Of a stretch of DNA of 11,259 nucleotides, positions 1 to 6,485 are shown piece after piece. The notes under the pieces were generated by a model. That model made no database searches, was not told the DNA's origin, and was given only the letters and a program-made list of their open reading frames with translations. The translations under genes were made by a program, and so were the position numbers. Source of the DNA: Dehalococcoidia bacterium (GTDB taxonomy: Bacteria > Chloroflexota > Dehalococcoidia > GIF9 > AB-539-J10); the NCBI GenBank assembly GCA_029859145.1, contig JAOUDT010000021.1:1-11259 (forward strand). Reading direction: 5' to 3'. Position 1 is the first letter of the stretch; every line of letters begins with the position of its first letter.

Positions 1-885
1 AACCTGAACCAGACCGGCAGGCAATTACTCGAATTATTGGGAGGTCGTAACCGCGTTGTTATCACACATGGAAACGGACCACAGGTGGGGAATCTTCTTC
101 TTGCTTTGGAAGTGGTGAAAGAGGTCCCGACAATGTCGCTTGATGTCTGTGTCGCCGCAACACAGGGGTTTATGGGCTATATGATTCAGCAGACTGTGGC
201 CAATTGCCTGAGGGAGAAGGGGCTTAGACACAACATTACCACCGTTGTCTCTCAGGTAATAGTGGATGAGAATGATCCCGCTTTCGGGCGCCCCACGAAG
301 CCGATTGGCCCTTTCTATACCCTGGAGGAAGCTATACGGTTGGAAAAGGAGAGAGGTTGGCAAATAATCAAGGATGCAACCCGTGGCTATCGCCGGGTAG
401 TTGCGTCTCCGGAGCCGCTGGAAATTCAACAGGCGAGGATAATCAAGAGCATGCTAGATGCTGGTGAAATTGTAATCGCCGCCGGGGGTGGCGGTATTCC
501 GGTAATAAGAAACCACGATAGGTCACTCCGTGGCGTTGAGGCTGTAATAGACAAGGACCTTGCCTCAGCCCGCCTAGGAATCGACATAGATGCAGACGTT
601 CTGCTTATTCTGACTGCTGTGGAAAATGCTTTTGTTGATTTTGGCCGCCCCTCCCAGAAGCCTTTGCATGTTACTACGGTCACCGAGGCAGAGGCGCTCC
701 TTGAGGAAGGTCAATTCTGGGTCGGTAGCATGGAACCGAAAATACGCGCGTCCATAAAATTCCTTAAAGGTACCCCAACGAAGTACACGCGTGAGGCAAT
801 AATTACTACGCCGGAACGGGCGATGGAAGCACTGAGAGGAGAAGCCGGAACGCGGATATTCTTGGACTCTAATCGTGAATCGTAA
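1..885 (+). CDS. arcC: Carbamate kinase, 5' end cut by window edge
   Basis: Cytoplasmic amino-acid-kinase-fold enzyme that interconverts carbamoyl phosphate + ADP and carbamate (NH3 + CO2) + ATP; in catabolism it makes ATP. The reading frame is open from base 1, so the gene starts to the left. About 25-30 N-terminal residues, including the usual VALGGNA nucleotide-site motif, are missing. Seen in order: ITHGNGPQVGNLL near residue 20, DPAFGRPTKPIGPFY around residue 100, RRVVASPEP, the glycine-rich IAAGGGGIPVI, then EAVIDKDLASA and ILTAVENAFVDFG, and near the C-terminus GSMEPKIRA. These are diagnostic of carbamate kinase rather than of acetylglutamate or aspartate kinases. It is followed by a biuret-hydrolase-like gene and urea-carboxylase-type genes on the same strand. 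That suggests carbamoyl phosphate is formed from a ureido compound rather than from arginine, since no arginine deiminase or carbamoyltransferase gene is in view. Confidence 0.93.
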   Translation, partial: NLNQTGRQLLELLGGRNRVVITHGNGPQVGNLLLALEVVKEVPTMSLDVCVAATQGFMGYMIQQTVANCLREKGLRHNITTVVSQVIVDENDPAFGRPTKPIGPFYTLEEAIRLEKERGWQIIKDATRGYRRVVASPEPLEIQQARIIKSMLDAGEIVIAAGGGGIPVIRNHDRSLRGVEAVIDKDLASARLGIDIDADVLLILTAVENAFVDFGRPSQKPLHVTTVTEAEALLEEGQFWVGSMEPKIRASIKFLKGTPTKYTREAIITTPERAMEALRGEAGTRIFLDSNRES

Positions 886-978
886 GCCTAGATGGGACAC
901 TTTCGGGCTTTTGTATGATAGCGTCCGCGAATATCCAAGCACTGCCGGTGTTGAAACCATCAGAGCAACGGTGAAGAA

Positions 979-1794
979 ATGTTAGACCAGCTTCAAAAGG
1001 CGTACGAAAGATTCAGAGAGACGAAAACTTTCGAATTCCCCACTTGGCTTTATGGTTCTCCCAAAGGAAAGCTGTTCAAACTAGAAGTTGAAGATTGCCC
1101 AAGATTTGGCGACACTGCTTACGTTGAATTCGATTCGCTGAGAACGGCTTTTCTAGTAATCGATATGCAGGTTGACTTTTGTGGTGAGAAAGGTTACGTC
1201 GATGTCATGGGCTATGATCTCTCTTCGACTGCTGCAACCATAAAACCTATTGAGAGTGTTTTGAGCTGTGTCCGTGGTACTGATATCAAGGTTATTTACA
1301 CTCGTGAAGGTCACGAACCTGACCTTTCGGACGCACCATTCAACAAGGTTTTGCGGAGTAAGATTATTGGTGATGGAGTAGGCATTGGCGATGTTCCTCC
1401 TAATGGTCTTGGTCGCCTCTTAGTTCGTGGTCAAAAGAATTGGGACATTGTTAATGAACTTCACCCGATTGAAGGTGAATACATTATCGATAAGGCTGGA
1501 AAAGGGGCGTTCGGATCAAGCACTATTCATATAGTGCTTAAGAATCTTGGTGTGACCCATCTGGTTCTTTCAGGGGTCACCACTGACGTTTGCGTTCACA
1601 CAATAATGAGGGAAGCTAATGATTACGGATATTGGTGTGTCCTCTTGCGAGACTGTACGGGAGCCACTGACTACGGCAACTATCAAGCTTCTATTAAGTC
1701 AATTAAAATGCAAGGTGGCGTCTTTGGCTGGGTATCTGACTCCCGACGTTTCGTACAGGCTGTGAACGCGAACTTAAGATTACTTGCACGATAA
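979..1794 (+). CDS. Isochorismatase-fold cysteine hydrolase, biuret hydrolase (BiuH)-like
   Basis: Predicted cytoplasmic amidohydrolase of the cysteine hydrolase (isochorismatase-like) family. The expected catalytic triad is visible: D62 in IDMQVDF, K172 in IDKAGKGAF, and C205 in GVTTDVCVHTIMREAND. Long stretches follow the pattern I remember for biuret hydrolases, which convert biuret to allophanate + NH3: DFCGEKGYVDVMGYDLS, TREGHEPDLSD, the WDIVNELHPIEGE segment, and DCTGATDYGN with KMQGGVFG near the end. The related ureidoacrylate hydrolase (RutB) and N-carbamoylsarcosine amidase remain possible, so the substrate is not certain. At 271 residues it is longer than typical family members (about 200-235), mostly through roughly 40 extra N-terminal residues rich in charged and aromatic positions. 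The ATG at 979 has a weak GGTGA-type ribosome site just before it. It lies 93 bases after the kinase stop, probably in the same transcript. Its codons look somewhat more A/T-ending than those of its neighbours. Confidence 0.85.
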   Translation: MLDQLQKAYERFRETKTFEFPTWLYGSPKGKLFKLEVEDCPRFGDTAYVEFDSLRTAFLVIDMQVDFCGEKGYVDVMGYDLSSTAATIKPIESVLSCVRGTDIKVIYTREGHEPDLSDAPFNKVLRSKIIGDGVGIGDVPPNGLGRLLVRGQKNWDIVNELHPIEGEYIIDKAGKGAFGSSTIHIVLKNLGVTHLVLSGVTTDVCVHTIMREANDYGYWCVLLRDCTGATDYGNYQASIKSIKMQGGVFGWVSDSRRFVQAVNANLRLLAR

Positions 1795-1810
1795 AAGTAA
1801 CAGATTTGAA

Positions 1811-1837
1811 GTGTTAGCACTTTAACACCACATGTGG
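1811..1837. promoter_or_regulatory. Two adjoining small dyads upstream of the kipI-like gene
   Basis: In the 99-base gap between the hydrolase and the carboxyltransferase genes there is a 6-bp inverted repeat, GTGTTA and TAACAC, around a 6-base loop (1811-1828). It is joined end to end with a perfect 10-bp palindrome, CCACATGTGG (1828-1837). No T-run follows, so this is not an obvious terminator. An operator or a processing hairpin is possible; the role is unknown. Confidence 0.3.
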
Positions 1838-1878
1838 ATAAGGCTTAAAGTATCATCCGGATTTCTTTGATGCAGCAT

Positions 1879-1884
1879 GGAGGG
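1879..1884 (+). promoter_or_regulatory. Ribosome binding site that decides the kipI-like start
   Basis: GGAGGG, nine bases before the GTG at 1894. The in-frame TTG at 1867 and ATG at 1870 have no purine-rich site ahead of them. This makes 1894 the better start and shortens the protein by eight or nine residues relative to the upstream choices. Confidence 0.55.
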
Positions 1885-1893
1885 TGTCTAGTT

Positions 1894-2910
1894 GTGGGAA
1901 AATTAGGATCACGGCGTAGGTTACACGTCAGGGCAAAAGAAGGATGTTCTGACGCGATTGCTGCGATTATCCAAGAAAAGCCGGGACAGCCTAAAGTGGT
2001 TTACCGACTGTCAGGAGACGCCTACCTCCTCGTGGAATACGGGGAAATGACCCTAGACCTCGATCTTAGATTTCGGGTGCACTCTCTTGAACAGTCAATT
2101 AAGGATATTCCTGTCGAAGGAGTCCTGGAAACGGTGCCGGGCGTCTGTTCCTTGCTTATCAAATACAATGGGCTACAACTACCCTTAGGTAGGCTTCTTG
2201 ATACCTTGAAATCAATTGAAAAAAGCCTCCCCCCAATTCAGGAAGTCGAAGTTCCCTCGCGAGTCATCCATCTACCGGTTGCCTTTCATGACAGATGGAC
2301 GCTGGAGGCCATAGCCAAATATATCCAATCGGTGAGAGCTGAAGCTCCGTACCTGCCGGATAATGTGCAGTTTGTGGCCCGGTGTAACGGTTTAGAGAGC
2401 ATAGAGCAGGTGATTTCATACCTTCAAGCTACGCAGCACCTGGTCATTGGTCTTGGTGACGTATATCTCGGAGCCCCTTGTGCTGTGCCACTGGATCCTA
2501 GATACCGCTTGGTGGTTCCAAAGTATAATCCGGCGAGAATGTATACGCCTGAGGGCGGTGTGGGTGTTGGTGGCTCATATATATGCATCTATCCCATGGA
2601 GTCTCCGGGTGGGTACCAACTCGTCGGACGGACCCTGTCCATATGGGATACTTGGCGGACTGCTCCTGCTTTTGCTGAAGCCCCGTGGCTGCTAAGGCTC
2701 TTTGACCGCATTCAATTTGAATCAACCAGTGAAGACGAATTATTGAGCGCCAGAGAAGCGATGCTGAGCGGGAGTTATACTCTCCGAATTGAGGAGGAGA
2801 CTTTTAGTGTCAAGGAATACAAGAAATTCCTCGACTCAGTTCGAGACGAAGCAGAGACGTTTAGGGCGAGGCAAAAACGCGCGGCAAAACAGTGGACCAA
2901 GGGATATTAA
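1894..2910 (+). CDS. Urea-carboxylase-type carboxyltransferase, KipI-like (AHS1) subunit
   Basis: A 338-residue stand-alone version of the KipI/AHS1 part of urea carboxylase, the biotin-dependent enzyme that carboxylates urea (or guanidine in the guanidine carboxylase branch). Seen: YRLSGDAYLLVEYG at about 36-49, VPSRVIHLPVAFHDRW from about 120, NGLESIEQV near 155, GLGDVYLGAPCAVPLDP near 176, KYNPARMYTPEGGVGVGG at about 200-217, SPGGYQLVGRT near 227, PWLLRLFDRIQF near 254. It then has the tail typical of urea carboxylase, ending in an FRARQ-containing helix. 5-Oxoprolinase subunit PxpB instead carries a GFxPGFxYL segment at the GLGDVYLGAP position, so this is the urea carboxylase lineage, not PxpB. 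It has no biotin carboxylase or biotinyl (MKM) domain. It lies 21 bases upstream of its KipA-like partner. The GTG start is chosen on the ribosome site at 1879-1884; ATG 1870 is the alternative. Confidence 0.88.
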   Translation: MGKLGSRRRLHVRAKEGCSDAIAAIIQEKPGQPKVVYRLSGDAYLLVEYGEMTLDLDLRFRVHSLEQSIKDIPVEGVLETVPGVCSLLIKYNGLQLPLGRLLDTLKSIEKSLPPIQEVEVPSRVIHLPVAFHDRWTLEAIAKYIQSVRAEAPYLPDNVQFVARCNGLESIEQVISYLQATQHLVIGLGDVYLGAPCAVPLDPRYRLVVPKYNPARMYTPEGGVGVGGSYICIYPMESPGGYQLVGRTLSIWDTWRTAPAFAEAPWLLRLFDRIQFESTSEDELLSAREAMLSGSYTLRIEEETFSVKEYKKFLDSVRDEAETFRARQKRAAKQWTKGY

Positions 2911-2931
2911 AGGTCTCGGGAAGGTTGAAAC

Positions 2932-3894
2932 ATGATAGAAGTAATCAATGCTGGTCTTTTTACTACTGTCCAGGATTCCCCGGGGCGTGTTGGCTATTGG
3001 AATGTCGGGATTCCTCCGTCGGGACCGATGGATGCGCTGGCTTTCCGAATTGCCAATAAACTGGTGAGCAACGGGGACCACGAGGCGGGGTTAGAGATTA
3101 CTGCTAGTGGCCCTGCATTGAAGTTCTTGAGTGATGCCACGGTGGCTCTTGCTGGGGCCAAGCTCCAAGGTACAATAAATGGCAAAGGAGTTCCTTGGTG
3201 GGAAACCCTGTATGTGGAGAAGGGAACTGTTTTATCTCTTGGGGCTGTGCAGGGGCCCGGATGGCGCTCCTACTTGGCAGTAGGCGGCGGAATCGATGTC
3301 CCCGATTATCTAGGGAGTAAATCAACTTTCCCTCAAGGGCACTTTGGTGGATACGAAGGTCGCTCCTTAGTGAAAGGAGACGTCATCCACATCAATGAAA
3401 GAATAGCTGAGCTTCATAGGCAGTGGAAGTCAGCCGCCGCGATAATCCCTCGATACGAGACTGAGTGGGAGGTGGGGGTAATCCCTGGACCCCACGCAGC
3501 ACCGGACTTCTTTACTCCAGCGGATGTAGAAATGTTTTACAGCACTCAGTGGCGTGTTCACTATAACTCCAACCGACTGGGTTATCGGCTTGAAGGACCC
3601 AAGCCCCACTTCGCCCGAAAACACGGGGGAGAAGGTGGCCGCCATCCTTCTAATGTACCAGATTATGCGTACGCCATAGGGACAGTGAACTTTACCGGAG
3701 ACATGCCTATAATCGTAACTGTGGATGGTCCCAGTTTGGGCGGTTTTGTTTCACTGGCCACGGTCACTACTTCTGAACTATGGAAGATTGGCCAAGCTAA
3801 ACCCCATGACTTCATCAGCTTCAGAAGATTGACTGTTGAAGAAGCGATCGAGCAACTGTCTAGACAAGAGCAGCTACTTCAATCACTAGCATAA
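2932..3894 (+). CDS. Urea-carboxylase-type carboxyltransferase, KipA-like (AHS2) subunit
   Basis: A 320-residue partner of the preceding protein; together the KipI-like and KipA-like folds form the carboxyltransferase that moves CO2 from carboxybiotin to the acceptor. Seen: TTVQDSPGRVGYW at 11-23, PPSGPMDALAFRIANKLV from 28, GGGIDVPDYLGSKSTF near 118-133, GPHAAPDFF at 186-194, YNSNRLGYRLEGPKP near 211, HPSNVPDYAYAIG near 238, VDGPSLGGFV at 264-273, and ELWKIGQAKP near 282. These are urea-carboxylase-style sequences rather than the shorter PxpC pattern. In fused urea carboxylases KipA precedes KipI and a biotinyl domain follows; here the two are separate genes in reverse order. An AAGG ribosome site lies about seven bases before the ATG. 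Acceptor (urea, guanidine or another ureido compound) cannot be fixed from sequence alone. The gene is the last intact member of the cluster: immediately downstream is a broken TIR gene on the other strand. Confidence 0.9.
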   Translation: MIEVINAGLFTTVQDSPGRVGYWNVGIPPSGPMDALAFRIANKLVSNGDHEAGLEITASGPALKFLSDATVALAGAKLQGTINGKGVPWWETLYVEKGTVLSLGAVQGPGWRSYLAVGGGIDVPDYLGSKSTFPQGHFGGYEGRSLVKGDVIHINERIAELHRQWKSAAAIIPRYETEWEVGVIPGPHAAPDFFTPADVEMFYSTQWRVHYNSNRLGYRLEGPKPHFARKHGGEGGRHPSNVPDYAYAIGTVNFTGDMPIIVTVDGPSLGGFVSLATVTTSELWKIGQAKPHDFISFRRLTVEEAIEQLSRQEQLLQSLA

Positions 3895-4197
3895 GACATA
3901 GCACGAACTGAATGACCCCGACACCAGGCTCATCTAGCGCACGTAGCAATGCATGTCCTAATTCCTCTCCGCAATGCTCGTTATTTATACTACTAGCAGT
4001 AATTAAATATGCCGAGCCATCAAATGACTGGCCTGCAATTCTATCTCCTATTTGTTCCCATAATCGCCGACCGGGGTCAGTTCGACTCTATCATACCCGG
4101 CATCCAGCCCGACTCTCTCAAGTTCTTGAACGAGATAGTCGAAATCACCCTCTACATTGTCTGCCCACGCATATGCAATCCAAAGTCTATTACCCAT
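3860..4197 (-). pseudogene. Broken TIR-domain gene, frameshifted and 3'-truncated
   Basis: Reading the minus strand from ATG at 4197 gives MGNRLWIAYAWADNVEGDFD and then an LVQELERVGLDAGYDR segment, the usual opening of a bacterial TIR domain (strand A, helix A, strand B). After LTP (about residue 42) the frame meets a stop at 4050-4048. Shifting by one base at the GGGG run at 4073-4076 restores the expected continuation GRRLWEQIGDRIAGQSFDG, then AYLITASSINNEHC and GEELGHALLRALDEPG. The GEEL segment holds the glutamate that serves NAD hydrolysis in active TIR enzymes. The second frame stops at 3862-3860, antisense to the last codons of the kipA-like gene. About 111 residues are readable against roughly 130-150 for a full TIR domain, so the last strand and helix and any partner domain are gone. 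Either a decayed gene or, for the shift only, a sequencing error in a short homopolymer. TIR identity rests on motif recognition. Confidence 0.62.
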
Positions 4198-4260
4198 TAT
4201 TATCCGAAATAAGGGCTAGCTAGATTCCACACTAAACCGCCTTTTATGACAGTAGAGAGC

Positions 4261-4288
4261 CTAGTATCAATAAACCCTTTAATACTAG
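4261..4288. repeat. Inverted repeat with CCC loop
   Basis: CTAGTAT (4261-4267) pairs with ATACTAG (4282-4288). After a 3-base CAA bulge the inner TAAA (4271-4274) pairs with TTTA (4278-4281), leaving a CCC loop. Eleven base pairs in total. There is no T-run, so it is not a standard terminator; function unknown. Confidence 0.5.
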
Positions 4289-4469
4289 CTTGTCACTATT
4301 GTGTACACTGCCTCTTCGGTGACCGTGCAACCCTAGGTTCTGAGTCTGCAAGTCAACCAAACGGTATCCTGTCCTCTGATAGCGGCTCCCGGCAGTGACT
4401 CTCTCGTAACCTCTGGATGCGGTTAATCGTCTTTCTCTTGAACAAATGCGCTACCTGTAGGGGGAGGGG

Positions 4470-4491
4470 AGAGGATGCAATTGCTTCCTCT
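4470..4491. repeat. 22-bp near-perfect palindrome
   Basis: AGAGGA, then T, the 8-bp palindrome GCAATTGC, T, then TCCTCT. Everything pairs except the single T/T position. The shape fits a protein-binding dyad as well as a hairpin. It lies five bases from the next inverted repeat. Confidence 0.5.
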
Positions 4492-4495
4492 GATA

Positions 4496-4516
4496 TAACA
4501 AAAGCCCCTTTTGTTA
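4496..4516. repeat. Perfect 9-bp hairpin with CCC loop
   Basis: TAACAAAAG (4496-4504), loop CCC, CTTTTGTTA (4508-4516). The stem is perfect but AT-rich and is not followed by a T-run on either strand. A partial copy of one arm (TAACAAA) recurs at 4557-4563. It could be a weak terminator, a regulatory site or the end of a lost mobile element. Confidence 0.5.
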
Positions 4517-4654
4517 AACATTGAACGAAACATCATTTTGTGTAGCCGAGATAGCTTAACAAAGGATTCTAGAAGAAGTCCCAGCCAGCATCACCATAAG
4601 TGCTGAAGTTACCGCTGGTACACGAGGAGATTTGGGCAACGGTAGTCTATCTTC

Positions 4655-5851
4655 TCAAACCTGGTGTGTTCTACCGCAATGCGGGCACTTGATTTGCGGC
4701 TCTTTGAAATTGGGCGGCACTCGCAGCTTGGCGCCGCAGTCGCATGTAATGGTCTTATAGTTGCTCAGTCTCCACATTACATCCGAGGTCTCTCGAGCCC
4801 GCTGTGTTTCATTTAGTTCACCCGCTTCACCCTCCAGCTTTACCGTTGCTATCGGGACTGTTTCGGCAGTAAGGCTGGCAGTGGATATGACCCCCCGTCC
4901 TCCGTGAACCTGGCGGTAGGCCTGGTCATAATTGTTGAAAGAGGCGCCGGCCATAGCACGCAGAATGCGTATTCTCTCTGATATAGGGGGGTGGGTGCTT
5001 GATAGATCACTGGCTTTCATGCCTTTCTGCCGGAACGGATTGACGATATACATAGGAGCCGTGGCTTTGTTGGCCGATTTTAGCTGCCCAGTTGAGGCGC
5101 CTATCTTTTCTAGGGCTGATGCCAGTCCTTCTGGGTACCTAGTGTACAGGGCTCCCGAGGCATCTGCCAGGTATTCTCTCTTCCGAGAGATGGCAAAGTA
5201 AATAAGCTGGGCAAAAATCGGCGCCAGTATCATGAATACCAGCGCAACGATCAAGATTATTATCTGAGCCTGTCCACCGCCCCCCCTCGACGAGCTTCTT
5301 CTTGACCCGGCGCCGCCAAAAATCAAGAAACGTGACCCATACCAGGCCAGGAGCACGATGGTGCCGAGCAGGACACCACACATTGCCATGAGCAGCACAT
5401 CCCGGTTCTTAATGTGGGATATCTCATGGGCGATGACCCCCTGCAATTCATCGCGGTTTAGTTTTTGGAGAAGTCCTGAGGTGATGGCTACGGATGCCTT
5501 ATTGGGGTCACGACCGGTGGCGAAGGCGTTTAATGCGGGGTCATCGATGATGTATATATCGGGCATTTTCTCCAGGCCGGAGGCAATCTTCATTTCCTCG
5601 ACGACGTTGTACAGGCGAGGGTGGTCATCCGGTTTGATTTTCTTGGCCCTGGACATACCGAGCAGAATACTATCACCCTGGAAATAGGCGACCAGACTCA
5701 AGATTACCCATATCAATATGGCGATGACCAAGCCTGCGACGGCGCTAGCGAAGGCCGCGCCCAGGAAATAGCCAATGAGGATCAGCAGTGCTCCCATGCC
5801 TATTGTTAGCACCACCGACCTTGTCTGGTTGGACCTAATCTGTTCCCACAC
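4655..5851 (-). CDS. htpX: HtpX-like M48 membrane metalloprotease with C-terminal zinc ribbon
   Basis: Zinc protease of the cytoplasmic membrane that degrades damaged or misfolded membrane proteins. Seen in the 398-residue product: two N-terminal membrane spans (about 13-56), the HEISH metal motif (H142, E143, H146), two more hydrophobic segments (about 152-178 and 196-221), and the third zinc ligand E226 in REYLAD. STHPPISERIRILR is present as in HtpX and Ste24-type enzymes. Between the spans lies a Ser/Arg/Gly-rich loop (about 183-193). Beyond the peptidase, about 100 extra residues end in a zinc ribbon with C370, C372, C389 and C392; most HtpX proteins stop near 290 residues. The start is a GTG at 5851 with no clear ribosome site, 15 bases after lemA, so translation may be coupled. 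The LemA-HtpX pairing is common in bacteria. Last gene of the minus-strand run. Confidence 0.92.
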   Translation of the reverse strand: MWEQIRSNQTRSVVLTIGMGALLILIGYFLGAAFASAVAGLVIAILIWVILSLVAYFQGDSILLGMSRAKKIKPDDHPRLYNVVEEMKIASGLEKMPDIYIIDDPALNAFATGRDPNKASVAITSGLLQKLNRDELQGVIAHEISHIKNRDVLLMAMCGVLLGTIVLLAWYGSRFLIFGGAGSRRSSSRGGGGQAQIIILIVALVFMILAPIFAQLIYFAISRKREYLADASGALYTRYPEGLASALEKIGASTGQLKSANKATAPMYIVNPFRQKGMKASDLSSTHPPISERIRILRAMAGASFNNYDQAYRQVHGGRGVISTASLTAETVPIATVKLEGEAGELNETQRARETSDVMWRLSNYKTITCDCGAKLRVPPNFKEPQIKCPHCGRTHQV

Positions 5852-5866
5852 AGTCGAATTATCTGC

Positions 5867-6436
5867 TTACTGGGTGAAACTCACCTTGGGGGCTTCTCTT
5901 TCGGCGGCTAGTGTAACCTCGAAGAATTCACCAGCCTTGAACCCGAACATGCTGGCTACAACGTTGGAAGGAACCATCTGCGTCTGGTTGTTATATCTGA
6001 GGACAGAATCGTTGTAGAACTGGCGGGAAAAGCTTATCTTATTCTCAGTTGAGGTCAGTTCCTCTTGAAGTGCCAGAAAGTTCTGGTTGGCTTTGAGGTC
6101 GGGGTAGCGTTCCACAACAGCTAGTAAACGTGACAGGGCTGAACTCAGTTCCCCTTCAGCCTTGGCTCGCTCACCGGCTCCCGCAGATGACGCCTGCACG
6201 GCAATATTACGGGCTTTGGTGACTGCTTCCAGGGTTTCCCGCTCGAACTTCATATACCCCTTGACAGTCTCCACCAGATTGGGGATGAGGTCTGTGCGTC
6301 GTTTCAGTTGGACGTCAATCTGCGCCCAGGCGTTCTTGACCTGGTTGCGCAGCCTGACCAGGCCGTTGTACAGACTCCACAATACGATGGCAAGAACCAC
6401 AACAACACCGATAATCACCCAAGCTGCTACTGGCAT
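5867..6436 (-). CDS. lemA: LemA family membrane protein
   Basis: A 189-residue protein with one N-terminal membrane anchor (about residues 4-22) followed by a long helical domain. Hallmarks of the family are seen: NQVKNAWAQIDVQLKRRTDLIPNLV at about 31-55 (a continuous match to the LemA signature), VKGYMKFERETLEAVTKAR after it, YPDLKANQNFLALQEELTSTENKI at about 111-134, and YNDSVLRYNN with FGFK towards the end. The molecular role of LemA is not well defined; in many bacteria it is encoded next to HtpX or TPM-domain proteins and is thought to act at the membrane with them. The start is well supported by the strong ribosome site at 6443-6448. Length is normal for the family. Confidence 0.94.
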   Translation of the reverse strand: MPVAAWVIIGVVVVLAIVLWSLYNGLVRLRNQVKNAWAQIDVQLKRRTDLIPNLVETVKGYMKFERETLEAVTKARNIAVQASSAGAGERAKAEGELSSALSRLLAVVERYPDLKANQNFLALQEELTSTENKISFSRQFYNDSVLRYNNQTQMVPSNVVASMFGFKAGEFFEVTLAAEREAPKVSFTQ

Positions 6437-6442
6437 ATTACA

Positions 6443-6448
6443 CCTCCT
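6443..6448 (-). promoter_or_regulatory. Strong ribosome binding site for lemA
   Basis: On the minus strand the sequence is AGGAGG, within AAGGAGGTG, six bases before the lemA ATG. It is the best Shine-Dalgarno match in the window and contrasts with the weak or absent sites before htpX and the phosphatase and deacetylase genes. Confidence 0.8.
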
Positions 6449-6485
6449 TACCTAATTTTATACGACTGTTGTTTAATCGTCATTG

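Larger units (their letters stand above)
4224..4654. other. 431-base stretch without a credible gene
   Basis: I see no open frame here with a start, ribosome site and recognisable protein. It holds three dyad symmetries (given separately), a purine-rich tract around 4458-4475, and a 59-codon minus-strand open stretch without an ATG (4532-4353) that I could not identify. It separates the broken TIR gene from htpX and looks like the remains of an insertion or deletion. Confidence 0.5.

Noticed and set aside
1894..3894. 5-Oxoprolinase subunits PxpB and PxpC
   Set aside because: Diagnostic segments follow urea carboxylase instead, and no PxpA (LamB/YcsF) gene is visible.
3912..4223. A 103-codon + strand open frame after the kipA-like gene
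   Set aside because: It lies antisense to the TIR remnant, resembles no family, and is better explained as its shadow.
4353..4532. Minus-strand 59-codon open stretch with VAHLFKRKTINRIQRLRES, faintly like a helix-turn-helix or excisionase
   Set aside because: It has no ATG and no ribosome site, the resemblance is too weak to name a family, and the frame stops abruptly.
4224..4654. A tRNA or CRISPR array in the gene-free stretch
   Set aside because: There is no cloverleaf with a TTCGA-type arm and no regularly spaced direct repeats.
4986..5286. Two 7-base homopolymers in htpX (G-run at 4986-4992, C-run at 5280-5286) as possible phase-variable tracts
   Set aside because: They are short, the frame is intact through both, and they fall in a variable tail of the peptidase part and a glycine loop; nothing suggests switching.
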